Part shown: in pieces, positions 56,216 through 64,000 of the stretch
How the letters are laid out: each line of letters starts with the position of its first letter
Position numbering within the stretch: the first letter of the stretch is position 1
Assembly: GCF_018622995.1 (NCBI RefSeq)
Contig: NZ_CP076022.1
Coordinates: forward strand, 496,001-560,000
From: Arthrobacter jiangjiafuii
GTDB lineage: Bacteria; Actinomycetota; Actinomycetes; Actinomycetales; Micrococcaceae
DNA length: 64,000 bases
Reading direction: 5' to 3'
The notes under the pieces: model-generated
The model's input: only the letters and a program-made list of their open reading frames with translations
Told to the model about the DNA's origin: nothing
The model's database searches: none
Translations under genes and position numbers: made by a program

Positions 56216-56581
56216 TCACAACATCTGGTCCAGCCGGCCCCAGACAACGGTTCCGGACATCACCAGCAGGATAGCCGGAAGGATGGCGGACTGGCGTTCA
56301 CCGCGGCGCAGGTGCATGACCACCGCCAGCGCCATCAGCACCACCAGCCCGGCGCCGGCCAGCGGCGTCAGCACGGGTGCCCAGCCGAACAGTCCCGGAA
56401 CCAGCAGGCATAGCCCGGCCACCAGCTCCGCTACGCCAAGGGCGCGGATGGCAGCCGGCGGATAGCCGTCGGTCCAGGGCAGCCGTTTCAGCTGTGCCTC
56501 ACGCCTGACCAGGCGCTGGCCGCCGATCCCGATGAACATCAGGGCGAGCAAGATCTGCAGGATCCAGAGAAAAACGGACAT
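56216..56581 (-). CDS. DoxX-like membrane protein
   Basis: A 121-residue protein with four membrane helices, of the DoxX/MauE-like group: LALMFIGIGGQRLVRRE at the start, AIRALGVAELVAGLCLLVPGLF in the middle. Members support thiol or quinone redox reactions in the membrane, but their activity is mostly unproven. First gene of a two-gene unit with the coiled-coil protein. Confidence 0.83.
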   Translation of the reverse strand: MSVFLWILQILLALMFIGIGGQRLVRREAQLKRLPWTDGYPPAAIRALGVAELVAGLCLLVPGLFGWAPVLTPLAGAGLVVLMALAVVMHLRRGERQSAILPAILLVMSGTVVWGRLDQML

Positions 56582-56680
56582 GGGTGGCGGGTGTTCCTTC
56601 GGCCGGGCGGGATGACGTTCCAGTCAAGCACGGCCAACGCACCCACGACGAGCGCGGGACCCGCACACGCCACCGTCCAC

Positions 56681-57658
56681 CTAGAATCCAGCTACCGGCC
56701 GCGGGGTGTAATGCTGTTCCAGCTCGTCCTGGTCCTCCGCGGTAAGGTCCAGATCCAGGGCCGCCACCGCGTCGTCGAGGTGATCGGTGCTGCCGGCGCC
56801 GAGCACCGGCGCGGTCACGCCCGGGTGCGCCAGGACCCAGGCCAGGGCCACCTGCGCGCGCGGCACGCCGTGACGCTGGGCGACCCGCTGCACCGCGTCG
56901 GTTGTCGCGGCATTGGGGACATCGTTGCCGGAGTACAGCGACTGGCCGACTTCGTCCTGCCGCTGCCGCCGGCTGGCCTCCCCCCAACCCCGGGCCAGGC
57001 GGCCGCGGGCCAGGGGCGAATAGGCCAGGAAGCCGATACCGGTGGCGTCGCACAGCGGGAACATCTCCCGTTCCTCCTCACGGTAAATGAGGTTGTAATG
57101 CCCCTGCATACTCACGAAGGGTGACCAGCCGTTGGCCTGCTGCAGGGACAGCGCCCGGGCAAACTGCCAGGCGTACATGGTGGATGCCCCCAGGTAGCGC
57201 ACCTTTCCTGCCCTGACGAGGCCGTCCAACGTCTCCAGGATTTCGTCCACAGGGGTGGAGCCGTCCCAGCGGTGCACCTGGTACAGGTCAATGTAGTCAG
57301 TGCCCAGCCGCCTCAGGCTCTCATCGACCTGCCACAGGATGTGTTTGCGGGAGAGCCCCCAGCCGTTGGGCCCGGGGGCCATTTCGCCATGCACCTTGGT
57401 GGCCAGGACCACTTCCTCCCGCCGGGCGAAGCGCCTGATTGCGGCGCCCGTAATTTCCTCGCTGCCGCCGTCGGAATAGACATTGGCGGTATCAAAAAAA
57501 TTGATGCCCAGTTCTATGGCGTGCCGGAGTACGGCCTTGGCTTCAGCCTCCCTCAGCGTCCAGGAATGGGCTCCGCGGCTGGGGTCTCCGAAGCTCATGC
57601 ACCCCAGTCCCACAGCCGATACCGTCGCTCCGGAGTTTCCCAGTTTTACGTATCTCAT
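56681..57658 (-). CDS. Aldo/keto reductase
   Basis: A 325-residue NADPH-dependent oxidoreductase with a TIM barrel. The tetrad Asp/Tyr/Lys/His is seen in FFDTANVYSDG, LATKVHGE and DLYQVHRWD; the cofactor-binding end is PVLGAGSTDHLDDAV. It is like the YajO/Tas and potassium-channel-beta group. Reduces aldehydes or ketones; substrate unknown. Start at 57658 chosen from GAAGG upstream and the canonical MRYVKLGNSG beginning. Confidence 0.93.
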   Translation of the reverse strand: MRYVKLGNSGATVSAVGLGCMSFGDPSRGAHSWTLREAEAKAVLRHAIELGINFFDTANVYSDGGSEEITGAAIRRFARREEVVLATKVHGEMAPGPNGWGLSRKHILWQVDESLRRLGTDYIDLYQVHRWDGSTPVDEILETLDGLVRAGKVRYLGASTMYAWQFARALSLQQANGWSPFVSMQGHYNLIYREEEREMFPLCDATGIGFLAYSPLARGRLARGWGEASRRQRQDEVGQSLYSGNDVPNAATTDAVQRVAQRHGVPRAQVALAWVLAHPGVTAPVLGAGSTDHLDDAVAALDLDLTAEDQDELEQHYTPRPVAGF

Positions 57659-57846
57659 GGCGGCCTTCGCATCACCGGTTGGCTCCGGGCCCGGCGCCAA
57701 CCGTCCATCCACGGGGGCTTGAACCAGCAGCCCGTAGGGGCGATGCTACCGCCGCCATTCGTGCCGGTACAGGGCAGACGGGTCCGGGCTGGACGAACAC
57801 CGCTTACCTCCTGCCGCAGCCACGTTTCACCGCCCTATACTGAGCC

Positions 57847-58890
57847 ATGCACAGCATCCAGAAGCCGGAAATCCAGAAACCGGAGACCCAGATCCAGGAG
57901 AACCCAGGCCCGTCGGAGCGCAGCCGGAACCAGGACGCCCCGGAACTTCCTGCCGGGCCCGAGCGGCTGGCGTCCCAGGCTGCCGTGCGGGTAGCCGCGA
58001 TCAAGGCGCCCGCTCCGGAACCGGACGGACCCACCGGGCTGCTGCTGCGCTCCTACCTTCGCGGGCAGTTCGTGGCGATGCTGCACGAGGACCCGCGGGT
58101 GCGGGCCAACGAGGCTGACGCAGTGCACAAAATGCGCGTCAGTACCCGGCGGATGCGTTCGGCTCTGGCGAGCTACCGGGCGGTCCTGGCCGAGGAACCG
58201 GCACGGGAGCTGCGTGGCGAGTTGAAATGGCTGGCCTCGATCCTGGGGGAGGCCCGGGATGCCCAGGTGATGCGGGCCAGACTGTCTGCGCTGCTGGCGG
58301 AGCAACCGGCCGGACTGGTGCTCGGACCGGTGCAGCAGCGCATCGACGAGGAACTGCTGGGTGACTATCGCGCCGCGCACGCCGTCATCAGGGAGGTGCT
58401 CGACGACGGCCGCTATGAGCGCCTGCTGCAGAGCCTGGAGCGGGTGGTCACCGGACCCGCGTTTACCGCCGAGGCCCGGATGCCGGCGGCCGAGAGCGCG
58501 GGTGAGATGCTCCGGCGGGACCGCAAGCGCCTGCACCGGCGGGTGCGGCAGGCGCGGGAAGCAAGCAGCGAGGATCAGCGGGCGGAAGCCCTGCACGAGG
58601 CCCGCAAAGAGGCCAAACGGCTGCGCTACGCAGCAGAAGTGGCCCAGCCGGTGCGCCCGGAGGGAGCCGGCGAGCTGATTGCCGGAGCCGAACACGTGCA
58701 GAAGATCCTCGGGGAGCACCAAGACAGCGTGGTCAGTCTCGCTTACCTGCGCCGGCTGGGCGCATCGGCCACCGACGCCGGCCAGAACGGTTTCACCTAC
58801 GGGCGGCTGCATGCCCTCGAGGAACAGCACGGGAAAGTGGCACGGAAACGGTTCCGCAAAGCCTGGGCGGGTTTCCCCCGGGTGGTTTAG
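57847..58890 (+). CDS. CHAD domain protein
   Basis: A 347-residue protein. After a charged tail with the near-repeat QKPEIQKPETQ (residues 6-16), the CHAD domain starts at about 58. Conserved His/Arg clusters are VHKMRVSTRRMRSAL near 97 and LHEARKEAKRLRYAAEVA near 248. CHAD proteins bind polyphosphate through these basic helices and localise to granules. No CYTH phosphatase domain is present. It runs into the MFS gene 25 bp downstream. Confidence 0.92.
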   Translation: MHSIQKPEIQKPETQIQENPGPSERSRNQDAPELPAGPERLASQAAVRVAAIKAPAPEPDGPTGLLLRSYLRGQFVAMLHEDPRVRANEADAVHKMRVSTRRMRSALASYRAVLAEEPARELRGELKWLASILGEARDAQVMRARLSALLAEQPAGLVLGPVQQRIDEELLGDYRAAHAVIREVLDDGRYERLLQSLERVVTGPAFTAEARMPAAESAGEMLRRDRKRLHRRVRQAREASSEDQRAEALHEARKEAKRLRYAAEVAQPVRPEGAGELIAGAEHVQKILGEHQDSVVSLAYLRRLGASATDAGQNGFTYGRLHALEEQHGKVARKRFRKAWAGFPRVV

Positions 58891-58915
58891 GGTCGGCGGA
58901 GCGGAGGTAACCCGC

Positions 58916-60484
58916 ATGGACGCGGACTCGCCCTGGGCGCCGTTGCGGCGCAGAATGTTCCTCATCCTGTGGCTGGCTAACATCGGGTCCAACATCGGTA
59001 CCTGGATGCAGACCGTGGGTGCCCAGTGGTTCCTGGTGGAAAGCGGCGCCAATGCGGCGCTGGTATCCCTGGTCCAAACGGCCAACCTCGCGCCTGCCCT
59101 GCTCCTGGGCCTCATCGCCGGGGTGCTCGCCGATGCGTTCAACCGCCGGCGGCTGATTCTGGGCTCCAACCTTTTCGCCGCCGGAGCGGCAGGCATGCTG
59201 GCCATCATCGCAGCGCTGGGGCTGCTGGACCCGGATTCGCTGCTCCTGTACACCTTCCTGATCGGATGCGGCACGGCACTGAGTGCACCGGCGTGGCAGG
59301 CCATCACCCCGGCGCTGGTTCCACGCGATCAGATCCGTGCCGCTTCGGCCCTCAGCAGCGCAGCCGTCAACGCTGCCCGCGCCGTGGGACCGGCCCTGGG
59401 CGGGGTACTCGTTTCGCTGCTGGGGCCGGCATTTGTTTTCGGGCTGAACGCGGTCTCCTTCCTTGGCACCGCAGCGGCCGTCTACCTCTGGCGGGCGCCG
59501 GCCGAACCCGAGGACCCGGAACGGATGAAGGAGGCGCTCGCCGCCGGCCTCCGGTATATCCGCGCGGCTCCACGCGTGCGCCGGATCCTGCTGCGGACCG
59601 CGCTCTTCATGGTCCCTGCCAGCGCGCTGTATGCACTGCTGCCGGTCGCCGTGAACGCTCATCTGGGCCTCGGGTCCACCGGGTATGGCCTGCTGCTGGG
59701 GGCGCTGGGCGCCGGCGCGGTTCTCGGGGTTATCCTGCTGCCCCGGGTGCAGGGGCAGGTTAATGACAGCGTGCTGCTCGGATTTGCGGCAGCGGTTTTC
59801 GGGGCCGGAACGTTTGCCGCCGGCTTCCTGCCGGCCTGGCTGCTGGGCGTGCTGCTGCTGTTCTCGGGCATGGCCTGGATTGCCACATTTTCCATCCTGA
59901 ACAGTTCAATGCAGCTCACCCTGCCGGAGTGGGTGCGGGCACGCGGGCTGTCCATCTACCTCATGATCACCACCGGGGCCCAGGCCCTGGGCGCCGTCGT
60001 CTGGGGATCGCTGGCCACTGCCTACGGGTATGCCCCGGTGCTGGCGGCAGCCGGGGCGGCCCTGGCAGCGGTGGGGCTGAGCGTGGTAGTGCTGCCGCTG
60101 CTGCCGCGCACCGGCCGGCTGGACCGCAGCATTGCGGAGGCGGAGCTGGGCATCGAACCGACGCAGGAGCCGCAGCCCGATGCCGGTCCGGTGACCGTCC
60201 TGATCGCCTACGAGCTCGCTCCGGAGAAGGCAGCTGACTTCGTCAAGGTGATGCATGAGGTGCGGCTTTCCCGGATGCGCACCGGCGCCCGTGATTGGGA
60301 GCTGGTGCACTCGGTGACGGATCCCAGGCAGTTCCGCGAGATTTACGACGTCGCAACCTGGCGGGAATACCTGCGCCAGGAGCAGGAACGCACCACGGGG
60401 GAGGACCGGAAACTGATTGGAGAGGCCGCCGGCCTGGCGGAGGAGCCGCCGCTGACCCGGTGGTTCCTGCCGGCGTCGGCCTGA
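58916..60484 (+). CDS. MFS exporter (EntS-like) with C-terminal ABM-like domain
   Basis: A 522-residue MFS_3-type transporter. It has about 11-12 helices; LWLANIGSNIGTWMQTVGAQWFL (residues 20-42) and LADAFNRRRLILG (about 75) are typical of EntS-like exporters. After helix 12 (about residue 405) comes a soluble part of about 110 residues (VTVLIAYELAPEKAADFVKVM; RTGARDWELVHSVTDP) that looks like an antibiotic-biosynthesis-monooxygenase-type fold. This fused form is known in the family. Start at 58916 has GGAGG eight bases ahead; the longer frame overlaps the CHAD gene and is spurious. Substrate unknown. Confidence 0.88.
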   Translation: MDADSPWAPLRRRMFLILWLANIGSNIGTWMQTVGAQWFLVESGANAALVSLVQTANLAPALLLGLIAGVLADAFNRRRLILGSNLFAAGAAGMLAIIAALGLLDPDSLLLYTFLIGCGTALSAPAWQAITPALVPRDQIRAASALSSAAVNAARAVGPALGGVLVSLLGPAFVFGLNAVSFLGTAAAVYLWRAPAEPEDPERMKEALAAGLRYIRAAPRVRRILLRTALFMVPASALYALLPVAVNAHLGLGSTGYGLLLGALGAGAVLGVILLPRVQGQVNDSVLLGFAAAVFGAGTFAAGFLPAWLLGVLLLFSGMAWIATFSILNSSMQLTLPEWVRARGLSIYLMITTGAQALGAVVWGSLATAYGYAPVLAAAGAALAAVGLSVVVLPLLPRTGRLDRSIAEAELGIEPTQEPQPDAGPVTVLIAYELAPEKAADFVKVMHEVRLSRMRTGARDWELVHSVTDPRQFREIYDVATWREYLRQEQERTTGEDRKLIGEAAGLAEEPPLTRWFLPASA

Positions 60485-60512
60485 TGCTGCGTGTGCCGCA
60501 GGCCGACGCCGG
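60470..60512. terminator. Bidirectional terminator hairpin
   Basis: A perfect 14-bp stem (CCGGCGTCGGCCTG with CAGGCCGACGCCGG), starting within the last codons of the MFS gene and ending eight bp before the stop of the convergent LLM gene. Serves both directions. Confidence 0.75.
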
Positions 60513-60520
60513 TGTTGGGC

Positions 60521-61555
60521 CTAGGCGAGCTGCTCGCGGACCAGCGGTGCAACCTCGGTGCCGTAGAGCCGGATGCAGTTCATCAGCAGCTCATGCGGCA
60601 GGGTGCCCAGGCTGTATTTCAGGTCAAAGCGGCTCAGCTCCAGTTCCTTCGCCACCCGGACGATCTTGGTGGCGACGGTTTCGGGAGAACCGATAAACAG
60701 GGCGCCGTCCGGGCCGGCCGAGGCGAGGTAATCGCTGTGCGTGGTGGGGCTCCAGCCGCGCTCGCGGCCGATCCGGTTCTGCATGCGTTCGAAATGCGGC
60801 CAGGCCTCCTCGAGCGCCTGCTCGTCCGTGGCGGCAACATAACCGGGGGAGTGGGCGCCTACCGGAAGCATCGGAGCCCCGAACTGTGCCAGCGCACGCT
60901 TGTACAGGTCAACGAACGGGGCGAACCGTGCCGGCTCCCCGCCGATAATCGCCAGCATCAGCGGCAGGCGGTAGTGAGCGGCACGCACCACGGACTGGGG
61001 TGTACCGCCGACGGCGATCCACGCCGGAAGACTCCCGCCGGCGGTGGGCGGATACACCCGCTGGTTCTGCAGCGGTGCCCGCGTGTTTCCGCTCCACGTC
61101 ACCGGCACCTCTCGGCGCAGCTCGGTAAACAGCTCGAGTTTCTCTTCGAACAGTTCGTCGTACTGCGCCAGGTCCAGGCCGAACAGTGGAAAGGACTCGG
61201 TGAAGGAGCCGCGGCCAAGGATGATTTCGGCCCGGCCGTTGGAAAGGGCATCCAGGGTGGAAAAACGCTGGAAAACCCGGATGGGGTCATCCGAACTCAG
61301 GACCGTCACCGCCGAGCCCAGCCGGATCCGGCTGGTCTGGCCGGCAACCGCGGCGAGCACCACGTCCGGTGCCGAAACTGCAAAGTCCTCCCGGTGGTGT
61401 TCGCCGATCCCGATGAAATCCAGGCCCACCTCGTCGGCCAGCACCGCTTCGGCCACGACGTTCCGCAGCACCTGGTGCTGCGGAAGCCGTTCTCCGTCCG
61501 CGTCGGAGGTGACGTCGCCGAAGGTGTCCAGTCCGAGTTCCAGCCGCTGTGCCAT
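60521..61555 (-). CDS. LLM-class flavin-dependent oxidoreductase
   Basis: A 344-residue bacterial-luciferase-like monooxygenase. Typical parts are LDFIGIGEHHREDFAVSAPD at about 47-66 and SSDDPIRVFQRFSTLDALSNGRAEIILGRGS near 95-125. It uses FMN or F420 to oxidise an unknown substrate. I chose the ATG at 61555, six bases after GGAAG; upstream starts lie in non-coding sequence. Single-gene unit; its promoter shares the 221-bp gap with femX. Confidence 0.92.
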   Translation of the reverse strand: MAQRLELGLDTFGDVTSDADGERLPQHQVLRNVVAEAVLADEVGLDFIGIGEHHREDFAVSAPDVVLAAVAGQTSRIRLGSAVTVLSSDDPIRVFQRFSTLDALSNGRAEIILGRGSFTESFPLFGLDLAQYDELFEEKLELFTELRREVPVTWSGNTRAPLQNQRVYPPTAGGSLPAWIAVGGTPQSVVRAAHYRLPLMLAIIGGEPARFAPFVDLYKRALAQFGAPMLPVGAHSPGYVAATDEQALEEAWPHFERMQNRIGRERGWSPTTHSDYLASAGPDGALFIGSPETVATKIVRVAKELELSRFDLKYSLGTLPHELLMNCIRLYGTEVAPLVREQLA

Positions 61556-61743
61556 GTAGCTCTTCCGCCCATCCATCAAAAGTCCATGATTTTGCATCTA
61601 GTCTAGCCGTGGTCCCGGGTCCGAACTCACAGTGCCGGGACCTGCCCGGATTTCATTCTGTGATGATCCCAGCGGATAGACTTGAGGACGGCCCCCGGCC
61701 CGTTTTGCGGAGGCTACGGCGGACCAGCCGCAGATGGTGTAAA

Positions 61744-61765
61744 CGATCAAGCGATCAAGCGATTA
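61744..61765 (+). repeat. Direct repeat in the femX-like leader
   Basis: CGATCAAG occurs twice in tandem (61744-61759), followed by CGATTA, a partial third copy. It ends 11 bp before the TTG start of the FemAB-type gene. Purpose unknown; may be chance or bind a regulator. Confidence 0.6.
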
Positions 61766-61776
61766 GTTGAGGTATT

Positions 61777-62850
61777 TTGCGAGACTTTAGTGCACGCCTG
61801 GCGACCGCCGACGAAATTGAAAAATGGGACAGCCACGTGCTGTCCAACCCAGGCGGCGGCAACGTGCTGCAATCCGCCTCCTACGCCGAGGTCAAGTCCC
61901 ACCACGGATGGAACCCCATCTACCTGGTGTTCACGGGACAGGGCTACACGACCTACAACCTGGCCATCGAAAAGTCCGTCCCGGGACTCGGCAGCCTCTG
62001 GTACCTCATCAAGGGCCCCGACGTCGCCGAGCCCGCCCACGTGCCACAGGTCCTGGACGCGCTGCGCCGGCTGATCAAGGAATCCAAGCGCAAGGTTTTC
62101 GCCATCAAGGTGGAACCGGACATTGTCGACAGCCCCGAGGTGCGCGCGCAGTTTGCCGGCGCCGGCCTGGTCAAGACATTCAACCTGCAGCCCAATGACT
62201 CCACCGCACTGCTGGACACCACGCCGGAGATCGATCAGGTCCTGAAGAACATCTCCTCGCGCGGACGTAATGCAGTGCGCCGGGCGATCCGCGAAGCCGC
62301 CGATGTGCGCCGGGTGGAGCCCACAGAAGAGAACATGCGGACGATGTACCAGCTGATGAGCCATATCGAGGACCGGTCCGCAGCCCGGATGCGCTCCTAT
62401 GACTACTACCACCGCTTTTGGTCCAACTTCGTGGCTGCCGGCCAGGGCCGCTTCTACTTCGCCTTTGAAGACGGCGAGCCCACCGTTGGCGCCTTCGTCA
62501 TCGCCTACGGGAAGAAGGGCACGTACAAGGACGGCGGCTCCAAACCGCGCCGCAACCAGTACGGCGACTCGCACCTGGTGCAGTGGACGGCCATCACGGA
62601 GCTGAAGGAAGACTTCGGCATTGAACAGTACGACTTCTGCGGAACCCCTCCCAGCGACCAGCTGAAAAACAAGGAGCATCCGCACCACGGACTCGGCCTG
62701 TTCAAGACCAGCTTCTCGAAGACGGTCACCGACTTTGTGGGCTGCTATGACCTGGTCCTGGATCCGCTGCGGTACAAGATCTGGAACACCATCGGTGAAC
62801 GGGTTGCCCGGCAGATTTACTGGCGCCGGCACCAGCAGCCGTTCTACTAA
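61777..62850 (+). CDS. FemAB/FemX-type peptidoglycan aminoacyltransferase
   Basis: A 357-residue ligase with two GNAT-like halves. These enzymes add amino acids from tRNA to the peptidoglycan stem or bridge peptide on lipid II at the inner membrane face. Family features: GNVLQSASYAEVKSHHGW near residues 28-45, ISSRGRNAVRRAIREA near 163, and YDFCGTPP near 285. Translation appears to start at TTG (61777), six bases after TTGAGG; the first good ATG is well inside. TTG may lower expression. ThrE-like gene follows 45 bp later. Confidence 0.9.
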   Translation: MRDFSARLATADEIEKWDSHVLSNPGGGNVLQSASYAEVKSHHGWNPIYLVFTGQGYTTYNLAIEKSVPGLGSLWYLIKGPDVAEPAHVPQVLDALRRLIKESKRKVFAIKVEPDIVDSPEVRAQFAGAGLVKTFNLQPNDSTALLDTTPEIDQVLKNISSRGRNAVRRAIREAADVRRVEPTEENMRTMYQLMSHIEDRSAARMRSYDYYHRFWSNFVAAGQGRFYFAFEDGEPTVGAFVIAYGKKGTYKDGGSKPRRNQYGDSHLVQWTAITELKEDFGIEQYDFCGTPPSDQLKNKEHPHHGLGLFKTSFSKTVTDFVGCYDLVLDPLRYKIWNTIGERVARQIYWRRHQQPFY

Positions 62851-62861
62851 ACAGCAATCAG

Positions 62862-62880
62862 GCCTGAATGGGATTCAGGC
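62862..62880 (+). other. Small hairpin between femX-like and thrE-like genes
   Basis: GCCTGAAT, loop GGG, ATTCAGGC: a perfect eight-bp stem 11 bp after the femX-like stop and 15 bp before the GTG of the next gene. No T tract, so it is more likely a processing or translational element than a terminator. Confidence 0.5.
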
Positions 62881-62895
62881 TACAGAGGCGAAAGG

Positions 62896-64000
62896 GTGAG
62901 TCCTTTGGAGAACACGTCCGATGCAGACCGCCAAGAGCCTGCGCAGAACCCCGACCCCATGGTGGGCCTGATTCCGGTCATCCGGCCACCGGAAGCGCGG
63001 CAGCGCCCGGCGGCCGCAGGAAAGACCGCGCCCGCCACTGGGAAGACCGCGCCCGCCGCCGGGAAGACGGCGGCCAAAACTCCGGTGGACGGTGCCCCGG
63101 CGCGCGTGCCGGGACTGCCGCGCAAAGCACCCAAGGCGTCCAAAGCGTCCAAGGCATCCAAGGCGTCCAAGGGCACTGCCCTGCCCACCGGCCCTGCCGG
63201 TGGCGGGCTGCGGAGCACCAGGCCCAAGCCGCCGCCGCCCACCACCTCGGTGATGCAGACTCTGCCCAAGGGCACCTCCGGCGGACTGGGGTCCGGACGG
63301 GCCGCCCCGGGATCTGACGCCGGCCGCGGCAAGGTGCGGCCGGATCAATCAGCGGGGACTGCATTGCCTCCCCGGAAGCCCCGCGCCCGCAAGACCGTGC
63401 CGGCCAGCCACCAGCCCGGCAGCGCCGCGGCCCTGCGGCAGGACCGCTCTTCGGCAGCGGCCCGCCGCATGCTGCGCCGCCTGGTCCAGGGGGAAACTCC
63501 GCCCACCCAGGCCATGTCCATTGTGGAACGGCTGGCCGGATCTCCGTATGCCAACCCGTTGGTGCGCAGCGCGGGACCGGACGCTTCGGCCCGGAAAACC
63601 CTGGACCTGGCCCTGGGCCTGGCCGAGACGATGTTCCGCTACGGTGCCGGCGCCCTGGAAGTGGAGACGGCCATCATCGCCGTCACTGCAGCCTTCGGCC
63701 TGGAGAACATTGAAGTGGACATCACCAACCAGTCGGTGCTGCTCAACTACTCACCCAAGGACCAGACCCCCATCACCGTGATGCGGGTGGTGCGGTCCTG
63801 GACCAACAACTACGCCGGCCTGGGGCTGGTCCACCAGCTTGTCACCGACATCATCGACGGCGGCGTCTCCCGCGCCGAAGCCTCCAACCGGCTGAACGAG
63901 ATCACCCACCAGCCCAAGCCGTTTCCACGCTGGGCCGTGACCTTTTCCGCCGGCGTGTTTGCCGCCGCCATTGTAGGGTTCATCGGCGGCGGACCGCTGG
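62896..64000 (+). CDS. Threonine/serine exporter family protein (ThrE), cut by the window end
   Basis: The reading frame is open from the GTG at 62896 to the window edge, so only the first 368 residues are seen. Residues 1-200 are a long Lys/Ala/Pro-rich, probably disordered tail with KAS repeats. From about 205 the ThrE domain begins (LDLALGLAETMFRYGAGALEVETAIIAVTAAFGL), then VDITNQSVLLNY, VHQLVTDIIDGGVSRAEASNRLNEI, and the first membrane helix at the end (FSAGVFAAAIVGFIGGG). In Corynebacterium ThrE exports threonine and serine. AAAGGG overlaps the start, so another nearby start is possible. The tail is longer than usual. Confidence 0.85.
   Translation, partial: MSPLENTSDADRQEPAQNPDPMVGLIPVIRPPEARQRPAAAGKTAPATGKTAPAAGKTAAKTPVDGAPARVPGLPRKAPKASKASKASKASKGTALPTGPAGGGLRSTRPKPPPPTTSVMQTLPKGTSGGLGSGRAAPGSDAGRGKVRPDQSAGTALPPRKPRARKTVPASHQPGSAAALRQDRSSAAARRMLRRLVQGETPPTQAMSIVERLAGSPYANPLVRSAGPDASARKTLDLALGLAETMFRYGAGALEVETAIIAVTAAFGLENIEVDITNQSVLLNYSPKDQTPITVMRVVRSWTNNYAGLGLVHQLVTDIIDGGVSRAEASNRLNEITHQPKPFPRWAVTFSAGVFAAAIVGFIGGGPL
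63133..63168 (+). repeat. Four tandem 9-bp (KAS) repeats in the thrE-like gene
   Basis: Four copies of a nine-base unit, AAGGCGTCC with small changes, coding Lys-Ala-Ser four times. A second repeat (AAGACCGCGCCCGCC twice, 63022-63060) lies upstream. In-frame units can vary in number without a frameshift. Confidence 0.85.

Noticed and set aside
58679-58915. 79-residue N-terminal extension of the EntS-like transporter
   Set aside because: It overlaps the CHAD gene in another frame and a good ATG with GGAGG lies at 58916.

Overview
The window is high-GC actinobacterial chromosome, most likely from the Micrococcaceae (Arthrobacter and relatives). The 23S rRNA carries the extra domain III segment typical of high-GC Gram-positives. 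The gene content agrees: otsAB, DUF4032, a Cds1-type cysteine desulfhydrase, a FemAB-type ligase, ThrE and an ECF41 sigma factor. There is no phage, transposase, integrase or CRISPR array. Genes are densely packed, often with stop/start overlaps.

Layout: 1-4.1 kb is the distal part of an rRNA operon (16S-23S spacer, 23S, 5S, two terminator hairpins). 4.2-13.8 kb is mostly carbohydrate and stress metabolism: a GlcD-like FAD oxidase, a GH13 alpha-glucosidase, DUF4032, an MsmK/UgpC-type ATPase, trehalose synthesis (otsA-otsB) and a membrane-anchored DsbA-like protein. A tRNA-Thr(UGU) and a DctA-like carrier follow. 17.6-20.1 kb is an NAD-salvage operon, pnuC-nadR-nrtR, behind a perfect inverted repeat that is the likely NrtR operator. 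20.1-30 kb holds a lipoprotein with a damaged or unusual start, an AraC/VOC pair, a ROK regulator divergent from gap with a perfect palindrome between them, a frameshifted small membrane protein, a patatin-like lipase, and an oxidoreductase/ECF41 pair with a matching promoter. 30-39.3 kb is mixed metabolism (Cds1, GH38 mannosidase, PTH2-like hydrolase, YqeY, a KDPG-aldolase-like protein with altered active site).

The most interesting region is 39.3-48.7 kb. It has a three-gene operon for the lower gallate/protocatechuate 4,5-cleavage route (4-oxalomesaconate tautomerase, hydratase, CHA aldolase), a GntR/FCD regulator, a 6PGDH/DUF1932 dehydrogenase, a type I (VOC-fold) extradiol dioxygenase and a complete nitrate/taurine-type ABC importer. 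The same 12-bp palindrome, ATTGTTGACAAT, lies upstream of four transcription units. I infer one GntR-controlled regulon for uptake and meta-cleavage of an aromatic acid, with a VOC enzyme where a LigAB-type dioxygenase would be expected.

48.8-64 kb carries a Cat1-type CoA-transferase, two MFS exporters, an S4 protein, an HNH endonuclease with a PUA/EVE-like N-terminus, an acyl-CoA ligase, a DUF1540 protein, a coiled-coil protein, a DoxX-like protein, an aldo/keto reductase, a CHAD protein, an LLM flavin oxidoreductase, a FemAB-type ligase with a TTG start, and a ThrE-type exporter cut by the window end. All functions are inferred from sequence; no searches were run.
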